64,000 nucleotides of DNA from Ruminococcaceae bacterium R-25 (GCA_003149065.1 QGFZ01000001.1:1116001-1180000); one strand, 5' to 3'. Counted from the stretch's first letter, positions 16,699-25,880 are shown. Made by a program: numbers and translations. The notes: generated by a model from the sequence alone, not told the origin.

Positions 16699-17676
16699 TC
16701 AGATTTCAAGTAATTCAGCTTCATCGAAATCTTTGAGTTCATCTAAAAGTCTTTTCTTCCTGATCTCCAATTCTGCCAGTTCGTCCTGGAACTTTGAAAT
16801 CTGCACATACATCGAAGCGCACTTTTCATCGAACCTTTTGTTGTATCTATCTCTCATCTTTCTTGCAAATGCGCCTCCGAAAATATGGATCAGTAAAAAG
16901 ACATGACCTGCAATGATCGCCGGGAGATATGCCGAATAAGCATACAACGCAATTTGCAAATGCGTACTCAGGATAAAGAATAATATAAAAGAGGCTAAGA
17001 GAAACGGCCAGAAATAATACATGGATTCTACTTTTCCAGCCGAAATCTCAACACGCATCTTGTTAATTTCGATATTACGGTCTTTTATTCCTTTTGCGAT
17101 CTTGTTTAATTCAGCTACTTTAGAAGTCAAAGCATTATCAATAGCACTATTGTCTATTGTAGTTTCAACATGCAGAGTTTCAACGGGAGTCTCCATGGGA
17201 GTCTTAACAAACGGAGTTTCAACGGGGATCTCAACCGGAACCTCTCCCAGCAGTTCTTTTTTCTGTGCCTTAAGCTCAATGACCCTCTTCTCTAACTTCC
17301 TGAGATCAGCTACCCTGCTGTTCTCTATCTGCTCCAGATAATCGTTCTTCTTTCTGGCCTTATATCTGGCAAATATGCCGCCGAAGATATGAAGCGCAAG
17401 GAATATCAGTAAAATTATGAGCAGTTCAGTATTCTGGATCGCATGATATTCTTCTTGCCTGGAAGCTCTCAAAAAGGCAGCGATACCGGCAACAATGATT
17501 CCGCCCAACCCTTCAACAAGAGACAAAACCAGGAACGGCCAGAAATATCTGAAGGGACTTACTCTGGAACGATCGATAGTTGCATATTCCCTTTGAATAC
17601 TATCTTCTAAGTTCAAGACCTCATTATCGATAGCCTTGACTTCAGTTGTTCTAGAAGTATCTGCCAAAGTAGTCAT
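16699..17676 (-). CDS. Membrane coiled-coil protein with internal duplication
   Basis: A 325-aa protein with GGGAGGGG before the start. It consists of two homologous halves. Each has a YFWPFL-start transmembrane pair (about residues 40-110 and 215-275), an IFGG(I/A)FAR motif at the end of the second helix (residues 110-120 and 275-285), and a charged coiled coil (120-160 and 290-320). The linker (about 155-180) is a degenerate VPVE/TPVET repeat. The halves are clearly paralogous by eye. Function unknown; the coiled coils suggest scaffolding or envelope stress sensing. Confidence 0.75.
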   Translation of the reverse strand: MTTLADTSRTTEVKAIDNEVLNLEDSIQREYATIDRSRVSPFRYFWPFLVLSLVEGLGGIIVAGIAAFLRASRQEEYHAIQNTELLIILLIFLALHIFGGIFARYKARKKNDYLEQIENSRVADLRKLEKRVIELKAQKKELLGEVPVEIPVETPFVKTPMETPVETLHVETTIDNSAIDNALTSKVAELNKIAKGIKDRNIEINKMRVEISAGKVESMYYFWPFLLASFILFFILSTHLQIALYAYSAYLPAIIAGHVFLLIHIFGGAFARKMRDRYNKRFDEKCASMYVQISKFQDELAELEIRKKRLLDELKDFDEAELLEI

Positions 17677-17830
17677 ATGCCCCTCCCGAAAGTTTTATCT
17701 CTGTTGGGGACATAATAGCAGTTTAGGAATTGCTTTTCAATAGTTTTTTATCGTTTTTCAATATATTTTTGCGATATAGCGATAAATTTGGCGTTTTTGC
17801 AGAATCCTATCAAGCGGCTGACATTATAAA

Positions 17831-18026
17831 TGTATCGAAATCATCGAAAATCATGCTTATTTCGATACAGCGTACGCTAAGCATGTATCGAAAACTCAAA
17901 GAAATGCCCTCGTTTCGAGACAATTTAGGGAAATTGTATCGAAAACACCAGGAAATGCCTTATTGTCGAGACACTCATTTCTGCTCATGTATCGAAAACC
18001 TTATAAAAAGCTTCGTTTTCGAGACA
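17831..18026. repeat. Array of four imperfect palindromes, period 51-53 bp
   Basis: Left arms TGTATCGAAA start at 17831, 17884, 17935 and 17988; right arms (TTTCGATACA, TTTCGAGACA, TGTCGAGACA, TTTCGAGACA) start exactly 29 bases later each time. Every unit therefore spans 39 bp, with variable bases between the arms and between units. This fills the 379-bp gap between the GGDEF gene's 3' end and the next gene; no T-run marks it as a plain terminator. The rest of the gap (17677-17830) shows nothing clear. Confidence 0.85.
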
Positions 18027-18055
18027 CTGCAAGCCTGGCTATCCGAATCTTCTGC

Positions 18056-19189
18056 TCATGCCTGATTTTCTATATCTTCAGCGTCCTCAAACACGAGCAT
18101 ATTCTTGCCGTGCTGCTTGCCGTAATACATGCGCTCATCAGCTTTCTTGATAAGGGCTTCAGGCTCTTTATAGTTATCCTTGTACTCTTCAAGACCTATC
18201 GTCATCGTAACGAAGATCTGCTTGCCGAAGAATGATGTGGGATTGGATTCGATGGTTTTCCTGAGTCTTTCGACCTTTCCCTTGGCAGAAGCCATATTGC
18301 AGTCCCTTAAGAGGATTACGAATTCCTCGCCGCCCCATCTGCAGATATCACAGCCTGGGAGCTCATCTTTGATCATCATCGTTGCATGCTTGAGGACTTC
18401 GTCACCTGCTTCATGTCCGTATGAATCGTTTACACGCTTAAAGTCATCCAGGTCGCCAAATGCGATGCAGAAATGACTGATCTTGTCGCCGGACATAAGA
18501 GACTTAACGAGAGGCAGGAATCCTCTTCTGTTGAGAAGATTTGTAAGCGCATCTTCATGTGCATCTGCCGAGAGCTGCTTATTCTTCAGTTCAAGATTAG
18601 TAACTGTATTTTCGCTTGTGTAGATATAAAGAGCGTTGTAAAAGACAGTCGCAAATATCATCGCGAAAGCCGAGAATACAACAAGGATCAATGTTATTGA
18701 AGTCGGAAGTTGATAAACGGGTTCATTGAAAAAGAAACTGAAGTAAAGAACCGCAAATGTCGCGAAGTTCAAAACGAGCATCAGGATAACTCCCCATCTC
18801 TGTTTACCCTTAAAGAGGCTGCAGCCGAAATAGATGATTATCGGAACGATCGAAAACAGGAAACAGTACGTTCCGCAGCGAAGGCCGACAAAATAAGTGG
18901 ACACGACAGAATAAGCAGTTACTTCCAGGATTACGCTGACATAAACCGGAAGGATATGTCCGGTCCTGCACAAGATAAAACAGAATGCATAAATGATAAC
19001 GCTTAGGAAATTAAACTGAACGAGCTGCTCGACTCCGGCGATCCAGAAGATAGCAAGAAGGACCGCATGGACAAAACCCATCGCTCCGACAGTAAACGAG
19101 TATGCATTACTGCCGAAGAAATGCAGTACTTTATCGACCATTACCATTTTACGGTTGTCATTCTGCTTTTTGTTTGATGCGGCTTCCAT
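18056..19189 (-). CDS. Membrane-bound diguanylate cyclase (GGDEF)
   Basis: A 377-aa protein. About six hydrophobic helices occupy residues 25-205. A GGDEF domain follows from about 215: HEDALTNLLNRRGF, DLDDFKRVNDSYGHEAGDEVL and the active-site loop WGGEEF. The GGEEF signature and the upstream DxD are intact, so it should make c-di-GMP from two GTP. The inhibitory RxxD site expected before the active loop is absent (LPGCD), so product inhibition at that site is unlikely. The N-terminal part presumably senses a membrane or external cue. Its likely antagonist is the HD-GYP protein encoded at 26028. Confidence 0.93.
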   Translation of the reverse strand: MEAASNKKQNDNRKMVMVDKVLHFFGSNAYSFTVGAMGFVHAVLLAIFWIAGVEQLVQFNFLSVIIYAFCFILCRTGHILPVYVSVILEVTAYSVVSTYFVGLRCGTYCFLFSIVPIIIYFGCSLFKGKQRWGVILMLVLNFATFAVLYFSFFFNEPVYQLPTSITLILVVFSAFAMIFATVFYNALYIYTSENTVTNLELKNKQLSADAHEDALTNLLNRRGFLPLVKSLMSGDKISHFCIAFGDLDDFKRVNDSYGHEAGDEVLKHATMMIKDELPGCDICRWGGEEFVILLRDCNMASAKGKVERLRKTIESNPTSFFGKQIFVTMTIGLEEYKDNYKEPEALIKKADERMYYGKQHGKNMLVFEDAEDIENQA

Positions 19190-19399
19190 AAAGTTAAGGT
19201 CCTTTAAAATGAATCTTCTTGCCTCTGATGATTATATTTTCACATTTAAAGATTAAAAAACCTATGGATAATATATGAATATTCTGAGAAATATGAGCAC
19301 CAAATAAGGCAGAGAAATCACAATTCAAGATTCATATGTCCGGTACCGACCGTCGCTTATATCGTTTTGAAGTTCTTGAAAGATGATGTGATGCCGCTG

Positions 19400-20848
19400 T
19401 TATTTCACTTTAAAATCCCTGAAAATAGCTGTTCCGCCTGCTTTTGCTGTCGAAAAACATGACAGCGCAAATCTCGCTCCGGTGAAGTGATCGAGCCTGA
19501 AACTCAACTGATGGGGTGATCCAAGCTGAAGATAACCTTCCCCTGTCTTGGCAAAGCATGTTGCCGTATCGTTCGTGAAATCACATATAACTTTTACGGT
19601 GAGTTCAGATCCGTTAATCAGTTCTTTAGCTTCGACTGTGCCTTCATCTTCTGTTAAGTCCCAGATGCCGCCCTTGCTGATATTGCTGAGCATTACGGCA
19701 TAATACCTGTCACCATCTTTAGCAATTCCGTTGAACGCATAATCGCCCTGGAACGCCGAAAGGCCTGCAAGATCGCCGTCATTAAGATCTTTTGCATCGA
19801 TTGTAACTTCAGCCTCACGAACAGGTCCTTCGATCTTTTGAGTCAGGGTGTTTTTCGCATGGAAAAGATTTTGGCAGACTTTGTCAGTCGTGATGTGGAA
19901 ACCGTCTTCAAACTTAATAAGGCTCATGTCAGGTTCATGATTAAACTGCCAGAAATCCTCATGACCCTCTTTAAAATCATCGCTACCTGAAAGGCCTGTA
20001 AGTTCGCATTCTTCGACCACTGTATCGTCATCGAAAACAGGTTTTCCGTCCTGCCACTCAAAAGGAACGATTACAGGAAGCCTTCCTATCGCTCCGCTGT
20101 CCTGGAACATAATGAGGTGATTGCCCAAAGGACCTTTTACAATGCCTCCCTGCGCGATTCCCGAATCCCTTATTCCGAGATCGTTATCATAGATATCTCC
20201 GCCTTTAAACTCACAGTCAAGGCTGTCTGCAGTATACATCGCCTCCACCCTTCTCCAGCGGTCACGCAGAGAATGGATCATGAAAAGATAATACTTTCCG
20301 CCAATTTTATAGATGTGCGAACCCTCCAGACCCAGCATCGGATTTCCCGCATCATCAACGATCACACGGTCAAGTCCGCCCTCCTTTGGACCAGTCAGAT
20401 CTTCATTCAATTCGGTCAGGTGGATATCGGTATTGCCGTAAACAACATAAGCTTTTCCGTCGTCAAAAAGGAGCGAGAGGTCATGGTAAAAGCCCTTGAT
20501 CTCATTGCGTTTCCACGGGCCCTTCAGATCAGTCGAACGGAAAAGATAAGTCTTGTTCATATCGTTGGAGGAAAAAGCGACATAGAATGTACCTTCGTGG
20601 TATCTTAATGTCGGCGCCCACATTCCCTTGCCATAGATATATCCATCGCCTTCAAGCCTCTGGGCAGGAGTGCTCTCGAGCTTTTCAAACACATATGAAT
20701 AATGCTCCCATGTCTTAATATCTTTGCTTCTTAATATCTCGGCACCCGGAAAGAAATGCATGGTCGTAGTGATCAGATAATAATATCCGTCAAAAAAGAT
20801 CACATCCGGATCAGGTATATCCATGTTGAAATGAAAAGCTTTTCGCAA
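19400..20848 (-). CDS. Glycoside hydrolase family 43 enzyme (beta-xylosidase/arabinofuranosidase type)
   Basis: A 482-aa protein that starts at TTG with GGAGA upstream; an ATG eight codons later is an alternative. The five-bladed propeller occupies residues 1-300. The expected catalytic triad is the base in IPDPDVIFFDGYYY, the pKa-tuning Asp in YHDLSLLFDDGKAYVVYG and the acid Glu in LGLEGSHIYKIGGKYYL. A C-terminal beta-sandwich (about 320-480) resembles the DUF1349/XynB-like domain of GH43 xylosidases. There is no signal peptide, so it is cytoplasmic and acts on imported oligosaccharides. No sugar transporter is adjacent. Confidence 0.9.
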   Translation of the reverse strand: MRKAFHFNMDIPDPDVIFFDGYYYLITTTMHFFPGAEILRSKDIKTWEHYSYVFEKLESTPAQRLEGDGYIYGKGMWAPTLRYHEGTFYVAFSSNDMNKTYLFRSTDLKGPWKRNEIKGFYHDLSLLFDDGKAYVVYGNTDIHLTELNEDLTGPKEGGLDRVIVDDAGNPMLGLEGSHIYKIGGKYYLFMIHSLRDRWRRVEAMYTADSLDCEFKGGDIYDNDLGIRDSGIAQGGIVKGPLGNHLIMFQDSGAIGRLPVIVPFEWQDGKPVFDDDTVVEECELTGLSGSDDFKEGHEDFWQFNHEPDMSLIKFEDGFHITTDKVCQNLFHAKNTLTQKIEGPVREAEVTIDAKDLNDGDLAGLSAFQGDYAFNGIAKDGDRYYAVMLSNISKGGIWDLTEDEGTVEAKELINGSELTVKVICDFTNDTATCFAKTGEGYLQLGSPHQLSFRLDHFTGARFALSCFSTAKAGGTAIFRDFKVK

Positions 20849-20922
20849 AGGTCTTATCTCCGTTTCACCGTTTTCCTTTTAACCGTTTGAATAATTGTAT
20901 CATTATAAGGTGTTCAACAATC

Positions 20923-21025
20923 AGTCTCTGTTTTTTCGATTTCAGTGATACAAAAAGTTGAACTGAAGGCTGATTTTAACTTTTAGTCACCGTTTTTTCG
21001 ATTTGCGTGATACAAAAAGTGAAAC
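20923..21025. repeat. Two direct copies of a 41-bp element, period 62 bp
   Basis: Copies at 20923-20963 and 20985-21025 share about 35 of 41 bases, including GTTTTTTCGATTT and GTGATACAAAAAGT. Within each copy the outer ends are weakly complementary (GTCTC or GTCAC against GTGATAC). It lies upstream of the GH43 gene. Confidence 0.75.
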
Positions 21026-21080
21026 AGTCTTGTTTCATCATCCCAACAACGTTCTCAAGATGTTAATTCACCGCTGTCGA

Positions 21081-21179
21081 CGTTTTGTAGACGATTTTTC
21101 ATTTTTCGTCATCAAAACGAGCAAAAGAGCTTAAATTTGCACATTTTGTAGACGATTTTCGAAAATTCGTCTACAAAAT
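21081..21179. repeat. Two palindromes with TTTTGTAGACGA arms, period 62 bp
   Basis: Unit 1 (21081-21119) pairs CGTTTTGTAGACGA with TCGTCATCAAAACG (12 of 14). Unit 2 (21143-21179) pairs ATTTTGTAGACGA with TCGTCTACAAAAT perfectly over 13 bp, around an AT-rich centre. There is no gene in 20849-21268; these arrays and the terminator at 21211 account for most of it. Confidence 0.85.
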
Positions 21180-21202
21180 ATCAACACGGCCAAGTCACCA
21201 CA

Positions 21203-21242
21203 ACAGAAAAGGCTGCCTCACGCACGAAGCAATGAGACAGCC
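21203..21242 (-). terminator. Rho-independent terminator after the CPBP protease gene
   Basis: On the minus strand GGCTGTCTCA pairs with TGAGGCAGCC (one wobble; arms at 21233-21242 and 21211-21220) and is followed by TTTTCTGTTG. It lies 26 bp downstream of the protease stop. Confidence 0.85.
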
Positions 21243-21268
21243 CTGAAAATAAGTCAACCAAACGTGTT

Positions 21269-22126
21269 TTACACTACCTTTACCTCAGCCTTATTCTGCG
21301 AAGAACCCTTGTCCATGAGGATACCTACGATGTATACCGCAAGGAGTATTCCGCCTGCGATCGTGAGAACATACATGCCCACGTTGTTCAGCTTTTCGAG
21401 CACAGGGAAATAAGAGACTACCATGCCAAAAGTATTCATAATGATGTGGAAGATCATCCCGGGGATGATGGAACCTGTCTTAACTCTTACAACGCAGATA
21501 ATAAGGCCTACAACACCTGCCCAGATTGCCCATACAAGGCCGCCGTGGCAGAGGCCGAAGACAACGGAAGAGATTATCGCTGCAACTACTGCGGGCATCG
21601 CCTTACCGAGTCTGCTGAAAAGATAACCTCTAAATACTACTTCTTCCAAGATCGGTATCAGGATCGCATTTACGATGATCGCGAGCCAGAAGGGATACGA
21701 TGTGAGTGAGCTCATGCCGCTTGAAAGGTCGCCGATGAGTTCCTTCGGGATCGGGAGAATGTTGAGCATGAAGTTCAAAAAGAACATTCCGCCAAGTGCA
21801 CCAACTACTGTTAAGCCGAGCTGCTTTCCTGTAACCATTTTCATGTCGGTTTCTTTTGCGAGGCTTGTCTTCTTTACCTTTTCGATAATGAAAAATACCA
21901 AAAGTGTCAGGAGCGCGCCGATAAGCATGCTGATGCCCCTGTAGCCGTCTTTGACTGTCTGGAAAGCCGCCATTGCTTCCTCCGAACTCATGCCCATTGC
22001 CCTAAGTTCTGCACCTTTCATGTAGCCCCATACAAAGCCTGCGATTAGGTCGACAATATTCATGCAGGAAAAATAAACTGCGAAGTAGCCTAATGCCTTT
22101 CCTATCTGCTTAAACAAGTTCTTCAT
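21269..22126 (-). CDS. CPBP (CAAX-type) intramembrane metalloprotease
   Basis: 285 aa from ATG 22124-22126 with GAAAGGA upstream; the longer frame has an uncharacteristic charged extension. About eight hydrophobic helices are present. The ABI/CPBP motifs are present: EEVVFRGYLFSRL (paired Glu plus Arg), FGLCHGG (His) and HIIMNT (His/Asn). These proteases are linked to peptide maturation and bacteriocin self-protection in Firmicutes. It is divergent from an Agr-like response regulator, which raises the possibility of peptide processing, but no signal-peptide gene was found nearby. Its own terminator follows. Confidence 0.9.
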   Translation of the reverse strand: MKNLFKQIGKALGYFAVYFSCMNIVDLIAGFVWGYMKGAELRAMGMSSEEAMAAFQTVKDGYRGISMLIGALLTLLVFFIIEKVKKTSLAKETDMKMVTGKQLGLTVVGALGGMFFLNFMLNILPIPKELIGDLSSGMSSLTSYPFWLAIIVNAILIPILEEVVFRGYLFSRLGKAMPAVVAAIISSVVFGLCHGGLVWAIWAGVVGLIICVVRVKTGSIIPGMIFHIIMNTFGMVVSYFPVLEKLNNVGMYVLTIAGGILLAVYIVGILMDKGSSQNKAEVKVV

Positions 22127-22290
22127 ATCAATATTCCTTTCTTCGTTGAACTCAAGGGCGATTCTAGCATCCAAAAAGGCCCTGATATGAAGACTGGAGT
22201 GAATGGTATGTTTCCTGTCGCAAACGGTATTGCGAATCACTAAATGTTTATTTAGAATTCAATACAGCAATATAAAAGGAGCTATAAAAA

Positions 22291-22992
22291 GTGCGTATTG
22301 CCATTTGCGATGACGAAGAATTATACAGGGTGGAACTTAAGACCATCCTAGATAAGCTTTTGATCAATGTCGATTACAACATCGACACTTTTGACGACGG
22401 CAACAGGCTCATCGAAAGCTTTAAGGCGCAGCCCTACGACATCCTTTTTCTTGATATCGAGATGCCCGCAGTAGATGGCATCACGCTCGCAAAGAGCCTT
22501 CGCGCGATATCGGAAAAGGTCTTTATCGTATTCCTTACAAGTCATGTCGAATATGCGATCGAAGGCTACGAAGTCAACGCATTAAGGTATTTAACCAAGC
22601 CTGTCGACATCGAAAAGCTCAAGGAAGTCATCAGATACGTCCAGGAAAAACAGGGTGCTTGCCGCCAGCTGATCATTAAGGAAGACGGCGAAGAGCTCCT
22701 TATCAACATAAACGATGTTATCTATCTAGAATCCATGAACCAGAACGTCAGGATCGTTACCACACAGGGCGAGCATGTCATCAGATATAACATCGGAGAC
22801 TTCGAAGAACAGCTCAAGAACGACGGTTTCTTCAGAAGCCACAGAGGTTATCTGATATCACTTGCAAAGGTTAAAAAGCTCTCGAAAAACGACGTCATCA
22901 TGGAAGGCGATGTAATACTTCCCGTGAGCCGAAGCAATGTAAAGGCTCTTAAAGATGCCTTATACACTTATGTAGAAGGACTGGCTTTCTGA
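22291..22992 (+). CDS. LytTR-type response regulator (AgrA-like)
   Basis: A 233-aa protein that starts at GTG with AAAAGGAG upstream. The receiver domain occupies residues 1-120: ICDDEE acidic pair, phospho-acceptor Asp in DILFLDIEMPAVDG, switch region and YLTKPVD Lys. The LytTR DNA-binding domain follows (about 130-230: VIYLESMNQNVRIVTTQGE, FFRSHRGYLISLAKVKKL). It would bind direct-repeat promoter sites once phosphorylated by the kinase encoded next (ATG 2 bp downstream of the stop). The pair is AgrA/AgrC-like, but no AgrB or AgrD is visible. Confidence 0.93.
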   Translation: MRIAICDDEELYRVELKTILDKLLINVDYNIDTFDDGNRLIESFKAQPYDILFLDIEMPAVDGITLAKSLRAISEKVFIVFLTSHVEYAIEGYEVNALRYLTKPVDIEKLKEVIRYVQEKQGACRQLIIKEDGEELLININDVIYLESMNQNVRIVTTQGEHVIRYNIGDFEEQLKNDGFFRSHRGYLISLAKVKKLSKNDVIMEGDVILPVSRSNVKALKDALYTYVEGLAF

Positions 22993-22993
22993 T

Positions 22994-24415
22994 ATGTCTG
23001 AAACCTTGGAATTCATCCTCAGTTTAGGGTTGGCATTTTTGAGCAATGCCCAGACGATTCTTTCCATGCTGCTGGTAATACTCGTTGCAGCATGTTTTCT
23101 CGGGCGCTATATAGAGCTTTCCAAAAAGCTTGTATTATCGTCACTCGGTCCTCTGGTACTGACCTTGCTGGCAAATGTGTTTATCAATCTGTTCTTCAGC
23201 GAACTGCCTGAAGGAGCAATCATGCTCGACATCAATACCGTATTGGTGGTGGGACTGTTTATCTACGCATTCTTCTTTTACTTTTTCGCTTATAAAGAAA
23301 AGAAGTTTTTGAGAGCCATTGAATCTACAGTCTGCCTGTATCTTGTAACCACTTATACATCCACACTCTCACAGATGACCGCCATCTACTTCTATGGCGG
23401 GACAGATGAAGTTATGGAGGATCTATTCATAGATCATTTAGGCGTCGGCGGCACCTGGACATTCATAACTATAATGAACTTTGTGGTCACGCTGGCACTT
23501 TTCCTGGTGGTATATTTCGGTTTCTACAGACCCAGGAAATTCTATGTCATTAGTATTCCTTTCAGGATCTTTTTTTCAGTGTGGGCAGCTCTTTTTGTAA
23601 TTATCCCTTTTATTCCCGCACAAATGTCTTCAGACGTAATAACGCTGGAAGAGAGATACCATTACCTCAGCATCTTTTATGTAGTAGGAACAGTCATCTT
23701 AGGACTTGCAGTGCCTGTCATCATGATCATTTCCTCAGTCGAAAGATCCCTGCGCGAAAAGAACCAGGCACAGGAAGCATACCTTGCTGCTGAGCTCGAA
23801 TACATCGGTCAGTACAAAAAGCAGCAGGTCGAGACAAAGGCTTTCAGGCATGACATTAAGAACAACCTCGCTCTTACCCAGATGATGCTCGAAAAAGGCC
23901 AGACAGACGAAGCAAAAGCGCATATCGCAGACATGCTCGGAAACGTCAGCGCTCTTTCTCCCAAATACGTAACCGGCGACGAGATGCTCGACCTCATCGT
24001 TTTCATGAAGGCCGACAAGATGGAAGAAAAGAACATCAAATTCACGCTCGACGGCGTTGTCGACGGCGGTCTCAACATTAAGGCTATGGACATGTGCAGC
24101 ATCTTCGCAAACACTCTGGATAACGCTATCGAAGCAGCATCTGCCTGCGAAGATCCGTTTATCAATTTCAGCATCAAAAGGACTGACAAGTTCTTTATCC
24201 TCAAGATCACAAATTCAGCCAAAAGCAAAGTTGACATCGGCAAGCTCATGTCTTCATCAGGCTACACATCCAAAGAGGATAAGGACCATCACGGCTTCGG
24301 TCTCATGAACATAAGACGCGCAGTCGAAAATGTCAGCGGTCTTATCAAAGCAGAATCAAACGACAGCTCATTTACCCTGTCGATTATGATGCCCAGAAAT
24401 AATCTTTCCAAGTAA
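22994..24415 (+). CDS. GHKL-type sensor histidine kinase (AgrC-like)
   Basis: A 473-aa protein. Six or seven transmembrane helices span residues 10-250. A short coiled segment and the phospho-acceptor region follow: KAFRHDIKNNLALTQMMLEK with His about residue 290. The GHKL ATPase part has N-box FANTLDNAIEAA and G-box HHGFGLMNIRRAVE. A polytopic N terminus with this HisKA variant is typical of peptide-pheromone receptors such as AgrC/ComD. It follows the response regulator by 2 bp and they form an operon. The ligand is unknown. Confidence 0.92.
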   Translation: MSETLEFILSLGLAFLSNAQTILSMLLVILVAACFLGRYIELSKKLVLSSLGPLVLTLLANVFINLFFSELPEGAIMLDINTVLVVGLFIYAFFFYFFAYKEKKFLRAIESTVCLYLVTTYTSTLSQMTAIYFYGGTDEVMEDLFIDHLGVGGTWTFITIMNFVVTLALFLVVYFGFYRPRKFYVISIPFRIFFSVWAALFVIIPFIPAQMSSDVITLEERYHYLSIFYVVGTVILGLAVPVIMIISSVERSLREKNQAQEAYLAAELEYIGQYKKQQVETKAFRHDIKNNLALTQMMLEKGQTDEAKAHIADMLGNVSALSPKYVTGDEMLDLIVFMKADKMEEKNIKFTLDGVVDGGLNIKAMDMCSIFANTLDNAIEAASACEDPFINFSIKRTDKFFILKITNSAKSKVDIGKLMSSSGYTSKEDKDHHGFGLMNIRRAVENVSGLIKAESNDSSFTLSIMMPRNNLSK

Positions 24416-24517
24416 GCCTCTCTCATCCGTTAACTATTCATTTGATTTTTGTCTTCTTTCGGAGTAAAATGCCTATCCTTGCTTATATTTGTTGGGAAAA
24501 CATAGGATAATTTTATT

Positions 24518-25873
24518 ATGGAACAGGTAAAGGATACATCTTTTAGAAAGAAGTTAATCTCTCTGATACTGCCGATGACACTGCAGAACTTCGTGTTCGC
24601 ATTGGTACCGGTATCAGATGCTGTCATGCTGCTCTTCCTGTCACAGGATTCAATGGCAGCAGTATCTTTGGCTACACAGGTCGTACTCGTATTGACCCTG
24701 TTTACCATGACCATAACAGCCGGCGGATCCATGTTCGCAGCACAGTACTGGGGCAAAGGCGACAACGAGTCTATCGAAAAAGTATTCGGCTACATGTTCG
24801 CTTTATCACTGCCCGTCATCATCGTCTTCTTCTCTTGCGGCATGTTCATGCCTGAAGGCGTAATGCGTGTATTTACGAACGAGCCCGGACTCATCGAAAA
24901 CGGAATCCCCTACATCAGGATCGCGTCATTTTCGTATGTATTCATGACACTCGCATCTGTTTTCGAGACACTCCTTAAGAATGTCGGATACGTTAAGGAA
25001 TGTACGATCGCGAGCGTCGTTATCGTATTCATGAACATCATCCTTAATGCGATATTGATCTTCGGACTTCTGGGCGCTCCCAAGATGGGTTCTGCAGGCG
25101 CTGCTCTTGCAACGACGATCTCAAACGGCGCAGGATTCCTCCTGTGCATAATCTTCATTCTCGTGAAGACGAAGTTCAGGCTTAAGTTCAAGAACATCTT
25201 CCATGCGGATCTGGACTTAAGACAAAGATTCTCGAAATATACTCTTCCCTACCTTTTGAATTCCCTTCTCTGGGGATTCGGCTTTACCATGATCACCGTA
25301 ATCATGGGACACTTAGGATCTGATGCTGCAGCCGCTAACGGCATCGCAGCCATCGTAAAAGACCTTGTATCGTGCCTTTGCTACGCAATCGCAGGCGGAA
25401 GCGTCATCATCATCGGCAACGAGCTTGGCGCGGGCAGGCTTGATAAGGCTAAGGAATACGGCGATAAGCTTCTTAAGATCACTGTTATTTCAGGTATCGT
25501 CCTGGGCCTTATTGCAGCCGCATCCGCACCTCTCGTACTGTATTTTGTAAACCTTACAGAGACAGCCGAGCATTATCTTTTAATAATGCTCCTGATGTGC
25601 AGTTATTACATCTTAGGCAGATCTATTAATTCCACTACGATCAGCGGAATCTTCTCAGCAGGCGGCGACACGAAGTTCGGTTTCATCTGCGACACCGTTA
25701 CTATGTGGGCATTCATCGTGCCATTGGGATTCATCTCAGCATTCGTCCTTAACTGGCCCGTCATGGTCGTCTACTTCATCCTAAACCTTGACGAGATCGT
25801 TAAGCTGCCTGTAGTAATCGCCCACTACAAAAAATACAAATGGGTGAAGAACATCATCAACGAAGAAGTGTAA
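24518..25873 (+). CDS. MATE-family efflux transporter
   Basis: A 451-aa protein with twelve hydrophobic helices in two related six-helix halves (residues 12-225 and 235-445). Conserved features include the N-terminal PMTLQNFVFALVPVSDAVML, GSMFAAQYWGKGD in helix 2 and GNELGAGRLDKAKEYGDKL in the second half, all typical of MATE/NorM multidrug or cation-coupled exporters. It is separated from the kinase gene by about 100 bp and ends in a long hairpin (25903-25950). Substrate unknown. Confidence 0.93.
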   Translation: MEQVKDTSFRKKLISLILPMTLQNFVFALVPVSDAVMLLFLSQDSMAAVSLATQVVLVLTLFTMTITAGGSMFAAQYWGKGDNESIEKVFGYMFALSLPVIIVFFSCGMFMPEGVMRVFTNEPGLIENGIPYIRIASFSYVFMTLASVFETLLKNVGYVKECTIASVVIVFMNIILNAILIFGLLGAPKMGSAGAALATTISNGAGFLLCIIFILVKTKFRLKFKNIFHADLDLRQRFSKYTLPYLLNSLLWGFGFTMITVIMGHLGSDAAAANGIAAIVKDLVSCLCYAIAGGSVIIIGNELGAGRLDKAKEYGDKLLKITVISGIVLGLIAAASAPLVLYFVNLTETAEHYLLIMLLMCSYYILGRSINSTTISGIFSAGGDTKFGFICDTVTMWAFIVPLGFISAFVLNWPVMVVYFILNLDEIVKLPVVIAHYKKYKWVKNIINEEV

Positions 25874-25880
25874 TTGACTC

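Noticed and set aside
17831-18026. CRISPR array
   Set aside because: Conserved parts are only 10-bp arms in inverted orientation with variable bases both inside and between units; there is no 25-40-bp identical direct repeat and no cas gene in the window.
19190-19399. c-di-GMP riboswitch upstream of the diguanylate cyclase
   Set aside because: The leader is AT-rich without the conserved GEMM core; nothing structured was seen in these 210 bp.
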